In this document: in pieces, positions 54,609 through 63,718 of the stretch
How positions within the stretch are numbered: position 1 is the first letter of the stretch
Layout: every line of letters begins with the position of its first letter
Source of the DNA: Clostridia bacterium
Lineage (GTDB): Bacteria; Bacillota; Clostridia; Oscillospirales; CAG-272
DNA: 64,000 nt
Reading direction: 5' to 3'
Assembly (NCBI GenBank): GCA_017537175.1
Contig: JAFYLH010000016.1
Span: 34,371 to 98,370, forward strand
The notes under the pieces: generated by a model
Told to the model about the DNA's origin: nothing
Database searches by the model: none
The model's input: only the letters and a program-made list of their open reading frames with translations
Made by a program: the position numbers and the translations under genes

Positions 54609-55787
54609 TTAAAAGACCAGCGTATCCACACGCTCAAGTAACTCTGCAAGGCGTTTCTTATAATGCGCTATGCAAGCTTTGCCGTAGTCCGTATCCGATT
54701 CTCTGCGGATAGTGCGGCGAAGCAATCGGGTATAACCCACCACCATGGCCTTTTCCGCCACGCTACGGATATAGTCCTGGTCATCTGTGTTGAGATACAA
54801 CTGCAGAAGCTTGTTCCACACCGCATGGGCGGTTTCTCTATCCAACTTTATAAACCGCAGTGTTACATCAGGGTCGACTTCACCAAATCCCACGTAAGCA
54901 TTGAAAGTGGAGGCGAGTTCAAATACCGGATGACCCACACACAATGTATCCATATCGATCAGCAACGGCTCGCCGTTTTGCACCATCACATTATTGCTGT
55001 GATAATCACCGTGCAACATGTAATCGTGGTCAGGAACGGCAGCAATCATATCGTACAGTTTTTGTTGCAGATCGTCCGGAAGATGTCCTTTTAGGAAGTC
55101 GGCCCAATCCAGCGCAACCGTCTTCATATCGGGAAGTTGCCCCGGCTGTACGGCGGTGTTGTGAATCAGTTTCAGCGTATCCACAAAAACCGTCACAAAT
55201 TCATCCATTTTTTCCGGCTCTGCCAGAATCAGCTTTGTGATGGAACGGGCATTCAGCAGTTCAAATACCGTACCGAACTTATCCCCCACGCGCACCACGT
55301 CGTACGGGATTGCCGTCGGAATTCCGAGAACAAATGCCTTGCGTGAGATTTCGCGTTCACGCTGCATTTCTTCCAATGCATCCGCGTTGCGATAGACTTT
55401 CACGATAGTCTCCGCGTCCAGCCTATAGACGATGCCGTTGGATCCCTGTCCAATGATCTCACAACCATCCACGCTCACTTCACGGAACGCCTTTTCCACC
55501 GTCATCATTTCCGAAAAACCGGTGACCTCCAAAATGTCGTATACCTCAGGGCTGACGTTGACCATTTTAACGTTTTTGCCCGATTTCAGCAAACGCAGAA
55601 GTATGCGAAGACCGGCACTAGAAATATAGCGAAGATTTTGCGCATCAAGCACCAAAAGTGTGATCTCCTGCCCTTCCAGCAGATTTTTGATCGATTCCTC
55701 TACAGCCGCTGCATTCGCGGTGTCTATTTGCCCCTGCAAAGCGATTGCAAAGTCTCCGTTGTAAGTTGTTTTTCTAATATTTTCCAT
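54609..55787 (-). CDS. STAS domain fused to an aminoglycoside-phosphotransferase-like kinase
   Basis: A 392-residue fusion. Residues 1-105 are a STAS (anti-sigma antagonist) domain with the phosphorylatable serine motif YISSAGLR (Ser56/57). Residues 108-392 are a small-molecule kinase fold: glycine-rich loop IIGQGSNGIVYRL with lysine 130, catalytic HGDYHSNN (259-266) and metal-binding IDMD (277-280). The phosphotransferase part resembles the TIGR02172/APH group, not characterised resistance enzymes. It is the last gene of the operon, 38 bases after the RsbW-like kinase, so the STAS part is a likely substrate of that kinase. Start ATG at 55787 with AGGGAT upstream. Confidence 0.87.
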   Translation of the reverse strand: MENIRKTTYNGDFAIALQGQIDTANAAAVEESIKNLLEGQEITLLVLDAQNLRYISSAGLRILLRLLKSGKNVKMVNVSPEVYDILEVTGFSEMMTVEKAFREVSVDGCEIIGQGSNGIVYRLDAETIVKVYRNADALEEMQREREISRKAFVLGIPTAIPYDVVRVGDKFGTVFELLNARSITKLILAEPEKMDEFVTVFVDTLKLIHNTAVQPGQLPDMKTVALDWADFLKGHLPDDLQQKLYDMIAAVPDHDYMLHGDYHSNNVMVQNGEPLLIDMDTLCVGHPVFELASTFNAYVGFGEVDPDVTLRFIKLDRETAHAVWNKLLQLYLNTDDQDYIRSVAEKAMVVGYTRLLRRTIRRESDTDYGKACIAHYKKRLAELLERVDTLVF

Positions 55788-55825
55788 AAATTTATCCCTC
55801 ACTCTCTGTTTATACGCTATGGCTT

Positions 55826-56233
55826 TTACAGATTCTTTTTAATCTTCAAGATGTTCTGCCCATTCTTGTATTCATAGGTGATATCGTCCATTGTCTTTTT
55901 TACCATAAAGATCCCAAGACCGCCGATCTCCCTTTCCTCTGCAGAAAGGGTAATGTTGGGATCAGCCTTTGCAAGAGGATCATACGGCACACCCTTATCA
56001 ATGAAGGTGATAACCACGGCAAGAGGTTCTTCGGTGACCTCCACACGAACGGTGGCGTCCCCTACATCGGGATTGTATGCGTAGTGGGCGATATTGCCGA
56101 AAAGCTCATCAATAGCAATATCAATCTGCATTTGCGCTTTCATAGGACAGTCAAGTGCTTCAAGCTGCTCGTTTACAAAATCCGTTACAGTTTCAATATT
56201 CTCAACTGTTGCGGCAATGGTTAATTCTTTCAT
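55826..56233 (-). CDS. RsbW/SpoIIAB-type serine kinase (anti-sigma-like)
   Basis: A 135-residue GHKL ATPase with the N box IDIAIDELFGNIAHYAY, the G1 box DKGVPYDP and the G2 box GGLGIFMVK. Proteins of this type phosphorylate STAS antagonists on serine and hold a target when the antagonist is phosphorylated. No sigma factor gene is in the operon, so the target may be something else. The ATG at 56233 (GAGGAGG upstream) overlaps the phosphatase gene by four bases. Confidence 0.9.
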   Translation of the reverse strand: MKELTIAATVENIETVTDFVNEQLEALDCPMKAQMQIDIAIDELFGNIAHYAYNPDVGDATVRVEVTEEPLAVVITFIDKGVPYDPLAKADPNITLSAEEREIGGLGIFMVKKTMDDITYEYKNGQNILKIKKNL

Positions 56234-57882
56234 TGTGCATCCTCCTCGCTGATTTTCATCTTTTCCTTGTATTCCAGACAAAGCATGGTAATATCGTCAA
56301 ATTGGTCGGCTTCTCCGACGAAGGCGTCGATATTCTGTTTAACGGCGGGCAGGATCTCTTGCGGTGACTTCTCTTTCACCTTGTTCAGGATAATGCCGAG
56401 CCGTTCCATTCCGTAAAGCTCGTTATTTGTGTTGGTCGCTTCGGTGACACCGTCGGTGTACTGGAAGATCTTGTCGCCGGGTTCCATCTGCATTGCGCCC
56501 GCTTTGTACTTCATCCCTTCCATACCCGCAAGCACGAATCCTGCACGGATTTTTTGCGGCTCAAACTCTCCACCCGCCTTGCAGATGAACGGCATTTCGT
56601 GTCCTGCATTGACATAGACGAACTCGCCCGTCACCAGATCCAACACACCCTCAAATGCTGTGATGAAAAGTTCTTCGCTGTTAGACTCGCACAACAAATG
56701 GTTCACTTTGGTGAACACATTGCCGAGATCTATGTCGGGCGTGGTGTGGTCTTTGATCAGCGTCTTTCCGATCACCATAAACAGCGCCGCGGGAACGCCT
56801 TTGCCCGAAACATCTGCCATCACGATGGCAAGGTGCGTCTCGTCCACCATAAAGAAATCGTAGAAGTCACCGCCGACCTCTTTGGCGGGTTCCATTGTGG
56901 CGTAAACATCGAACTCTTTGCGTTCGGGAAACGCGGGGAAAATACACGGCAGCATCGACGCTTGAATGTGTTTAGCAACATCCAGTTCAGCACCGATACG
57001 TTCCTTTTCCGCCGTGACACTTGAAAGTTCGCTTATGTAATCCTTGATATCGCTGTACATCTGCTTGAAGGAATCGAAAAGCTCCTCAATTTCATCGCCC
57101 GTATGAATGGAAACCTCAATCGCTTCGTCCTTTTCCAGATTTTGAACCATACTTTTGGAAATATTGCTAAGCGTATTGATGGGCGTAACAATCCTCTTCT
57201 TTACAAAGAAGTAAAACAGCAATATTGCCACCAAGATGATCACGATAATAACCAGTGGCACGATATTGAGAAATTGGCGCATGCCCGCCTGCAGATTGGT
57301 CATGTACATATCCACGCCCACGACCGCGACCGGCACACCGTTACTGTCTAAAACAGCGGAGTATGCCGATGCCATAGAACCGTATTTTTCGTCATTTGAC
57401 AGCGTGAGTTCTTCATACGGCTCTTGATCGTAGTAGATCTTATAAATAGTTTCCTTATCGCTTTCACCCCAATATGCTTCACGGTCACCGAGTTCACAAA
57501 TGTTGATGTCCGTTTCGCCTTCCTTGCGTATATCAGCATCCCAGATATATACGATTTCCTCCGTATCGGGAACAAACACATAAAAATACTGAATTTCCGT
57601 ATGGTAGCGGAAGGCGTTTAAATAGGACAAAATTTCATCATAGTATTCGTCCTTTTCTCCCGTTTCGAGGTAATATGCGATTTTGTCCCCGTCGATCATC
57701 TCTGCCATTGAGCTGGTATAAGCGAACGCCGTATCTCTGTAGTTGCCCATAGCTTTTCTGATGTACTGATCGGCAACTACAAAGCTGATAACAATAACTA
57801 AAACGATACCCAGTATGACGAAACTGCGTATAACCGCGTGCTGCAGTTTGCGTTGTTTGCATTGTTTACGTTGTTTTTTCAT
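56230..57882 (-). CDS. Membrane sensor SpoIIE/RsbU-type phosphatase with HAMP domain
   Basis: A 550-residue protein: membrane helix (about 17-40), an extracellular sensor of about 160 residues (Cache-like, with VLDSNGVPVAVVGVDMYM), second helix (about 205-228), a HAMP linker (to about 290) and a PP2C-type SpoIIE domain with GGDFYDFF, ADVSGKGVPAALFM, YTDGVTEATN and QFDDITML. It should remove phosphate from the STAS partners in response to an outside signal. Its catalytic part is nearly the same as that of the preceding gene, including long DNA identity. The start overlaps that gene by 17 bases, behind AGGAG. Confidence 0.92.
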   Translation of the reverse strand: MKKQRKQCKQRKLQHAVIRSFVILGIVLVIVISFVVADQYIRKAMGNYRDTAFAYTSSMAEMIDGDKIAYYLETGEKDEYYDEILSYLNAFRYHTEIQYFYVFVPDTEEIVYIWDADIRKEGETDINICELGDREAYWGESDKETIYKIYYDQEPYEELTLSNDEKYGSMASAYSAVLDSNGVPVAVVGVDMYMTNLQAGMRQFLNIVPLVIIVIILVAILLFYFFVKKRIVTPINTLSNISKSMVQNLEKDEAIEVSIHTGDEIEELFDSFKQMYSDIKDYISELSSVTAEKERIGAELDVAKHIQASMLPCIFPAFPERKEFDVYATMEPAKEVGGDFYDFFMVDETHLAIVMADVSGKGVPAALFMVIGKTLIKDHTTPDIDLGNVFTKVNHLLCESNSEELFITAFEGVLDLVTGEFVYVNAGHEMPFICKAGGEFEPQKIRAGFVLAGMEGMKYKAGAMQMEPGDKIFQYTDGVTEATNTNNELYGMERLGIILNKVKEKSPQEILPAVKQNIDAFVGEADQFDDITMLCLEYKEKMKISEEDAQ

Positions 57883-59329
57883 GGTTCTCCTCGTGCCTCT
57901 CTATTTTTGCTTTCATTTTGACTTTGTATTCCAAGCACAGCATCGTAATATCGTCAAACTGCGGTGCTCCGCCGACAAACTCGTCGATATCACCCTTCAC
58001 CGCAGGCAGTATCTCTTGCGGCGTCATATGCTTCACTCGATTTAAGACCGTACCGAGCCGCTCCATTCCGTAAAGCTCGTTATTTGTGTTGGTAGCTTCG
58101 GTGACACCGTCGGTGTACTGGAAGATCTTGTCGCCCGCCTCTAACATCATCGAACCGGCGCGATATTTCATATTTTCCATACCGGCGAGAACAAAGCCTG
58201 CGCGGATCTTATACGGTTCAAAGTTCCCACCCGCCTTGCAGATGAACGGCATTTCGTGTCCTGCGTTGACATAGACGAACTCGCCCGTACCCAGATCGAG
58301 AACGCCCTCAAAGGCGGTAATGAACAGCCCCTCGCTGTTAGACTCGCAAAGAAGCTCGTTTACCTGTGTAAATATCTCGCCGAGATCACGATTGGGCTGT
58401 GTATGGTCTTTGATAAGCGTTTTGCCGATCATCATAAATAGCGCCGCCGGCACACCTTTTCCCGACACGTCGGCAATCACGATCGCAAGGTGTTGGTCAT
58501 CCACCATAAAGAAGTCGTAAAAATCGCCTCCGACCTCTTTTGCGGGTGTCATACCGGCATAAATGTCAAACTCTTCCCTCTCGGGGAACGCAGGAAACAA
58601 ATTCGGCAACATCGAGGTCTGAATGTGGTTCGCCACGTCCAGTTCCGCCGAGATACGCTCGGTTTCCCCGACTGCCTCCGCCTGCTTGACGAGCAACGTG
58701 TGCGTTCTCTTAGAAAGCGTACTGCAAATCAGATACAGCACGCACAAGATGCCCGCACGCGGAATGAAGTAAAATTCAAACGCTCGCTTTAAGATATATC
58801 TACCCTCTTGTTTTGCCGCCATAATGTATTCGTGCCGCTGTGCGACCCCGTTAATCACGGGTTCCTGCCAGCCAAGAATATTGTTTTCCCATTCCCCCAA
58901 ATAGATCCCTGCATACAGCGCGATCAGCATTAAGATCAACGTCGTGATCAGTGCAAACCGCGCGAATGACGGCGAGTAATAATGGCATACAAGCACGATG
59001 GGACACGCCCAGGCGAGCACCAGATGTCGCGGCATCGCGACCGCTAAGATAGCGATAGCCAAAACAAAAAACAGAAACAACACATAGCGCAAAATATTAC
59101 TGGGGATCTTCGCAAACCGTTCCAGAAAAAGAGGGACCATCATAAGCACGATGCCGATTGGCATCGCAACGTTCATCAGCACGTCATCCACCGAAAAGAA
59201 ATCCAATAGATTCAAGATCCAAATGAGCACTGTAATACCGGCGGCAAACATCAGGCATCGAATCGTATAATGGTTCGCATTTCTCTCGTTTTCCTGGTAC
59301 AATCCTTGCTCAAATGTTTTCTCTTTCAT
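57866..59329 (-). CDS. Membrane-integral SpoIIE/RsbU-type phosphatase
   Basis: A 487-residue protein with an N-terminal module of about six or seven membrane helices (residues 30-215), then a short helical linker (LVKQAEAVGETERISAELDV) and a SpoIIE phosphatase domain with GGDFYDFF, ADVSGKGVPAALFM, YTDGVTEATN and FDDITML. It has no extracellular Cache or HAMP domain, unlike its neighbour, so the two paralogues probably answer different signals but act on the same STAS proteins. Start ATG at 59329; a GTG at 59338 overlapping the STAS stop is the alternative. Confidence 0.91.
   Translation of the reverse strand: MKEKTFEQGLYQENERNANHYTIRCLMFAAGITVLIWILNLLDFFSVDDVLMNVAMPIGIVLMMVPLFLERFAKIPSNILRYVLFLFFVLAIAILAVAMPRHLVLAWACPIVLVCHYYSPSFARFALITTLILMLIALYAGIYLGEWENNILGWQEPVINGVAQRHEYIMAAKQEGRYILKRAFEFYFIPRAGILCVLYLICSTLSKRTHTLLVKQAEAVGETERISAELDVANHIQTSMLPNLFPAFPEREEFDIYAGMTPAKEVGGDFYDFFMVDDQHLAIVIADVSGKGVPAALFMMIGKTLIKDHTQPNRDLGEIFTQVNELLCESNSEGLFITAFEGVLDLGTGEFVYVNAGHEMPFICKAGGNFEPYKIRAGFVLAGMENMKYRAGSMMLEAGDKIFQYTDGVTEATNTNNELYGMERLGTVLNRVKHMTPQEILPAVKGDIDEFVGGAPQFDDITMLCLEYKVKMKAKIERHEENHEKTT
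58062..58135 (-). repeat. DNA repeat within the two SpoIIE genes
   Basis: Bases 58062-58135 match 56405-56478 with one difference in 74 (A at 58093 against C at 56436). A second matching block is near 58237-58288 and 56580-56631. It covers the YTDGVTEATNTNNELYGMER coding region and points to recent duplication or gene conversion. Confidence 0.8.
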
Positions 59330-59334
59330 AGTAA

Positions 59335-59631
59335 TCACTCAATCGTTAGAATATCAACAAATCCGGTTACTTCAAAAATCTCGTTGATCGTCTTGTTGAC
59401 GTTCTTAATGATCATCTCACCCTGCTTGTTCATTATTTTTTGTGCCTGTAAAATCACACGAAGTCCTGCGGATGAAAGGTACTCAAGTCCTTCAAAATCG
59501 AGAATGAGTTTTGTTATTCCTTCAAAACTTTCCTTTAATACCTCTTCCATGTCAGGTGCAGTGGCGGTGTCAAGTCTGCCAACAATAGCAACAGTCAATT
59601 CAGTTCCGTTAAGATTTTTTTCAATAGTCAT
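59335..59631 (-). CDS. STAS domain anti-sigma factor antagonist
   Basis: A 98-residue single STAS domain (SpoIIAA/RsbV type) with the phosphorylation motif EYLSSAGLRVIL. The unphosphorylated form normally binds the RsbW-type kinase and frees its target. It stands 27 bases after the ABC ATPase gene behind AGAGGT and just ahead of the phosphatases that would act on it. Confidence 0.92.
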   Translation of the reverse strand: MTIEKNLNGTELTVAIVGRLDTATAPDMEEVLKESFEGITKLILDFEGLEYLSSAGLRVILQAQKIMNKQGEMIIKNVNKTINEIFEVTGFVDILTIE

Positions 59632-59657
59632 AATAAATACCTCTTTCTTAAAATTAA

Positions 59658-60749
59658 TTATTTTATTTTAACGGTTACAAGATTTGTAAAACCGTCTTCT
59701 TGAATTTCTGCATATTCTATGCTTTTGGACGCATTTTCCGCAATGGCAAATGAAATAATATTCGGCGTTTCACGCACATCAAAATGTTCTCCGTCATATT
59801 TCATTGACATTGAAAGTGTTTCTTCTTCCTGCGAGTATTCAAACGCAACGTTTAGTCTGAATTCTTTATCAAGTTTCGGAAGAATACACTGCACACCAAG
59901 TTCTTCAAATACCGACTGCGCACGGTAAATGGTTTTCTGAGGAACTTGATTTCGTCTGCCGAATTCTTCGAGGGATGTATTAAAGCCGATAAAGTCGAAA
60001 TCCTTTGAAGTGATAAGATTTTCAAATACTTTAAGGTGCTTTATAAATCTGATTGTCTTTTCTCGTTTCGGGTTGTCGAAAATTTCTTCGGGAGTTCCGT
60101 CCTCATAAACACCGCCCTCGTCCATATAGAAAACTCTGTTTGCAATTTCTCTTGCAAAATGCATTTCGTGAGTTACTATCATAAGGGTTAAGCCTTTTTT
60201 GGCAAGGTCTTTTATTACCGCCTGAACTTCACCGACCATTGTGGGATCAAGCGCCGATGTTGGTTCGTCAAGGAGTATTATTTCAGGCTCCATTGCAAGT
60301 GCTCTTGCTATTGCAACTCTCTGTTTCTGACCGCCTGAAAGTTCATCGGGGTAATTAAAGGCTTTGTCCGCAAGACCGACAGTACGAAGAAGCTCCATAC
60401 CCTCGTCATAAGCATCCTGCTTTGATTTTCCGAGCAGGTCCATTGGCGCCGCCATAATGTTTTCAATTATGTTCATATGGTTAAACAAATTGAAGGACTG
60501 GAATACCATTCCCATTTTCTGACGGATCTTATTGATGTTGCATTTTTTATCGGTAATACATTCGTTACCAACGAAAATACTGCCCGAAGTAGGAGTTTCA
60601 AGCATATTTATACAACGGATAAGGGTTGATTTACCTGTTCCCGAAGGACCGATGATCGAAATAACATCGCCCTTGTGAATATGAACGTTTACATCCTTTA
60701 ATGGGGTAATATTTGCATATTCTTTTCTCAAGTGATTTATCTTAATCAT
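59658..60749 (-). CDS. Amino-acid ABC transporter ATPase with extra C-terminal domain
   Basis: A 363-residue protein. Residues 1-245 are a polar-amino-acid importer ATPase (GlnQ type): Walker A GPSGTGKST (34-42), the signature ELSGGQKQR, Walker B IILLDEPTSALD, and the H-loop VTHEMHFAR. Normal family members end near residue 245. The extra 110 residues (from about 255) include RAQSVFEELGVQCILPKLDK and SMKYDGEHFDVRETPN, which in spacing recall the N and G1 regions of an RsbW-like ATPase but without the key residues. It overlaps the permease fusion gene by four bases (ATGA). Confidence 0.9.
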   Translation of the reverse strand: MIKINHLRKEYANITPLKDVNVHIHKGDVISIIGPSGTGKSTLIRCINMLETPTSGSIFVGNECITDKKCNINKIRQKMGMVFQSFNLFNHMNIIENIMAAPMDLLGKSKQDAYDEGMELLRTVGLADKAFNYPDELSGGQKQRVAIARALAMEPEIILLDEPTSALDPTMVGEVQAVIKDLAKKGLTLMIVTHEMHFAREIANRVFYMDEGGVYEDGTPEEIFDNPKREKTIRFIKHLKVFENLITSKDFDFIGFNTSLEEFGRRNQVPQKTIYRAQSVFEELGVQCILPKLDKEFRLNVAFEYSQEEETLSMSMKYDGEHFDVRETPNIISFAIAENASKSIEYAEIQEDGFTNLVTVKIK

Positions 60750-63718
60750 CTCACAACCCCCTTTAATATGTTTTTATTCTTTCTACTCTTTGGCTCTGTT
60801 TTCTTTCTTAAAATGCCAAGGAGTCCTGCAACAATCCAAGTGATTGCAAAGTAAATTACGGCAACGGCAATCAACGGGAAGAAGGCTTCGTATGTATTAC
60901 CTCTGATAATATCGCCCATTTTGGTTAAGTCGTTTACGGCGATATAGCCCACAACCGAGGTTGCTTTTATTAGGTTTACAATTTCGCCCGAATATGCGGG
61001 AACAAACATCTTCATTGCCTGCGGCAGAACGATTCTAAAAAACGTTCTGTTCCTTGAATAACCGAGAGCGTATGCTGCTTCAAGTTGTCCGTTGTCAACA
61101 CCCGATACGGTTAAAGCAAGATTGTCGTAAACAAAGGAGCCAAACGTCAAAATAAAGCCGACAATCGCAACGATAATTCCACTCATATCGGGAGAAGTAA
61201 ATACCACATAGAAAAGTAGCATAAGTACAACAAGTGTCGGTGTACCTGCGATAATTGTGGAATATACTTTTGCTACTCCGCGAGCAAACTTTGAAAGCCA
61301 TTTATATTTGCTTCGTGCCGCCATATAAAGCGCAAAGCCGAGCAGTGTTCCGCCGAGCACCGAGAACAAACTTATAATCATCGTGGTATAAATACCTTCT
61401 ACAATGAGCTTCCATCTTTGCTCTCTTATAAAGGTTTTTTCAAAGCTATCCTTGAGAGACAACCAAAAGCTCCCGAATCCGCTTCTCTCATACTTTGCCA
61501 TAACCACTTCGGCATTCATATAAGGATTTGAGAAGTTTACGCTTTCTTTTCTTTCGGGCGTCATATACAGACCGCCGCAAACAAGATCATATTTCTCACT
61601 TGCAAGACCTGCCAAGCCCGATGCGAAGGATACGTCTGAAATGTTTACGTTATAACCGTATTCCTTACAGAACATATAAAGGACTTCGATTTCAAAGCCG
61701 ACAGGCTTTCCTTCATACATATATACAAAAGGCTTTCTTGTTGTGTCGATAGATACGTTAAGTATCTTTTCGTTTTTCTTTAGTTCTTCTAACGGGATGT
61801 TTTCCTGCGGTTCTTTTTCACCGTACCATTTATCTATGAGTTTTTCTGTTATGCCGTCTGCATCGAGCTTTGCCAGAAACTCATTCATCTGCGCCTGAAG
61901 TGCATCGCCACCGTCATTCTTTTGGAATCCGAAGCCGATTTCCACCGAATATGCGGGAACTGTGATGCATTCCAGACTCTTATCTGTTCGTGCAACAGAG
62001 TTAAAGTTCGGTTTATCAAGCATAATTCCCTGAACCTTGCCTTGCTTTAAGGCAACAAGAACATCGGAGAAGTTGTTAAACTCTTTGATTTTTGCGTTCG
62101 GGAACTGCTCTTTAGAATATCCGCCGTAGAGTGAACCCGTAACAACACCTAAAGTCGCTGTGTTGAACTGCGCAAGGTCATCTGCGCCTACTTCACTTCT
62201 TATAATTACTGCAAGGTCCTCTATGTGATAAACATCAGAAAAGTCCATGCTTTCTTTTCTTTCATCGGTAATAGTAATGCCCGACATGCCCAAGTCATAC
62301 TTTTCCGATTGAACACCACCAAGGATAGCCGCAAATGCTGTATCTTCAAACTTTATTTTGTAGCCGTTTTCTTTTGCGAAGGCAACAACAAATTCAATAT
62401 CAAAGCCGACAAATTGATTGTTTTTGAGATATACAAACGGCTTAGAGGCTGAATTGATGGCTACGGTAATTGTTCCGTTTGTACCGTCCAAGTCATCATA
62501 GGACGCAAACTCTGTCGGTTCTTTCGCGCCAAACCATTTATCTTCCAATTCTTTAAGTGTTCCGTCCGCCGTCCTATCGGCAATAAACTTATTAAATTCA
62601 CTTTGCAATTCAAGTTTCTTGCCTTTGGGGAATATGACTCCATAATTACTTTTATCAAGAGGCTCATCAATACGGTCAACCGCCTGACCTTCCCAAAGCA
62701 TTGATGTATAAAGGGACTCATCGCAGCCGAAAGCATCTATTTTGTTACTGCCGAGCGCTGCAATTAAATCTGATACGGAATTAAATTCCATATATTCTGC
62801 ATCGGGAACAAGCTCCGGCATCATAACTGCCTGAATAGAGCCTGTCATAACACCTACTTTTTTGCCCGAAAGGTCAGATAAATATGTCTTTCCGCTATCA
62901 TAGCCTTTTGTAACCATAACAACGGGGCTTTGGTAATATACATCTGTAAAGTTCAGTACCTCTTTGCGCTCGTCGGTAATGGTTATGCCGCCGATAGCAA
63001 GATCGTACTTTCCCGTCTGAACACTACCGAGGATAAATTCAAAATCAACTGTGCTCAGTTCAAGTTTATAGCCATATTCTCTTGCGAAAAGAATGATGTA
63101 TTCAAGGTCAAACCCTGTGAGAATATCTTCGTTCTGATATGATATCGGAGGATCAGTATCTGTCATACCAACATGAATTGTTCCGTTTTCACCCGTTAAA
63201 GATTTATAATCTTCAAATTCTATCGGTCTTGTCCCTGAGAACCATTTATCCGCAAGCTTTTTTGTTCCGCCGTTTTCATTCATTTTGGCAATGAACTCAT
63301 TTAGTTCTTTGTTTATCTTATTTCCTTTTTCGGTACTTGAAGTAACGAAACCAAATTTGCTGGGTGTTGTTTTGTCGCTTTCTATCGCACAATATCCGCT
63401 CTTTTCCCATCCGATTGCAGAATAAAACGCACGGTCTAAAAGGAAACCGTCAATTTTATTTTCATCAAGATTCACAAGCAAATCGACAACCGTATCTAAA
63501 TTGTATTTGCTTGCATTCGGGAAAAATTTCCCCGTTTGTTTATCAAAAATACTTCCGGTAAGAACGCCGAGCCTTGCGTTCTCGAAATCCTCAAACGTCT
63601 CAAACTTCTTTTGTTGCTCCGACTTACCGCCGCATCCTGCAAAAAGGCCGACTATCATAAGAAGCGCAGACAGTAAGCATATAAGTCTTTTAATTTTCAT
63701 TTTTGCACGTCGCCTCAT
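60746..63718 (-). CDS. Lipoprotein fusion of repeated amino-acid-binding domains and ABC permease
   Basis: A 990-residue importer subunit. A lipoprotein signal (lipid cysteine at 29) is followed by SBP_bac_3-type lobes in staggered order: lobe II (about 45-161), a full unit (179-398), a full unit (415-633) and lobe I alone (650-742). Then comes a HisM/GlnP-type permease (about 770-980) with the EAA loop EAAYALGYSRNRTFFRIVLP that docks the ATPase. The DERKE signature of the binding domains appears twice and PERKE once. It overlaps its upstream gene by four bases; the alternative start at 63700 is possible. Confidence 0.92.
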   Translation of the reverse strand: MRRRAKMKIKRLICLLSALLMIVGLFAGCGGKSEQQKKFETFEDFENARLGVLTGSIFDKQTGKFFPNASKYNLDTVVDLLVNLDENKIDGFLLDRAFYSAIGWEKSGYCAIESDKTTPSKFGFVTSSTEKGNKINKELNEFIAKMNENGGTKKLADKWFSGTRPIEFEDYKSLTGENGTIHVGMTDTDPPISYQNEDILTGFDLEYIILFAREYGYKLELSTVDFEFILGSVQTGKYDLAIGGITITDERKEVLNFTDVYYQSPVVMVTKGYDSGKTYLSDLSGKKVGVMTGSIQAVMMPELVPDAEYMEFNSVSDLIAALGSNKIDAFGCDESLYTSMLWEGQAVDRIDEPLDKSNYGVIFPKGKKLELQSEFNKFIADRTADGTLKELEDKWFGAKEPTEFASYDDLDGTNGTITVAINSASKPFVYLKNNQFVGFDIEFVVAFAKENGYKIKFEDTAFAAILGGVQSEKYDLGMSGITITDERKESMDFSDVYHIEDLAVIIRSEVGADDLAQFNTATLGVVTGSLYGGYSKEQFPNAKIKEFNNFSDVLVALKQGKVQGIMLDKPNFNSVARTDKSLECITVPAYSVEIGFGFQKNDGGDALQAQMNEFLAKLDADGITEKLIDKWYGEKEPQENIPLEELKKNEKILNVSIDTTRKPFVYMYEGKPVGFEIEVLYMFCKEYGYNVNISDVSFASGLAGLASEKYDLVCGGLYMTPERKESVNFSNPYMNAEVVMAKYERSGFGSFWLSLKDSFEKTFIREQRWKLIVEGIYTTMIISLFSVLGGTLLGFALYMAARSKYKWLSKFARGVAKVYSTIIAGTPTLVVLMLLFYVVFTSPDMSGIIVAIVGFILTFGSFVYDNLALTVSGVDNGQLEAAYALGYSRNRTFFRIVLPQAMKMFVPAYSGEIVNLIKATSVVGYIAVNDLTKMGDIIRGNTYEAFFPLIAVAVIYFAITWIVAGLLGILRKKTEPKSRKNKNILKGVVR

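Noticed and set aside
54609..55787. Aminoglycoside resistance gene
   Set aside because: The phosphotransferase fold is fused to a STAS domain and sits in a signalling operon; the fold is shared by many small-molecule kinases, so a resistance role is not supported.
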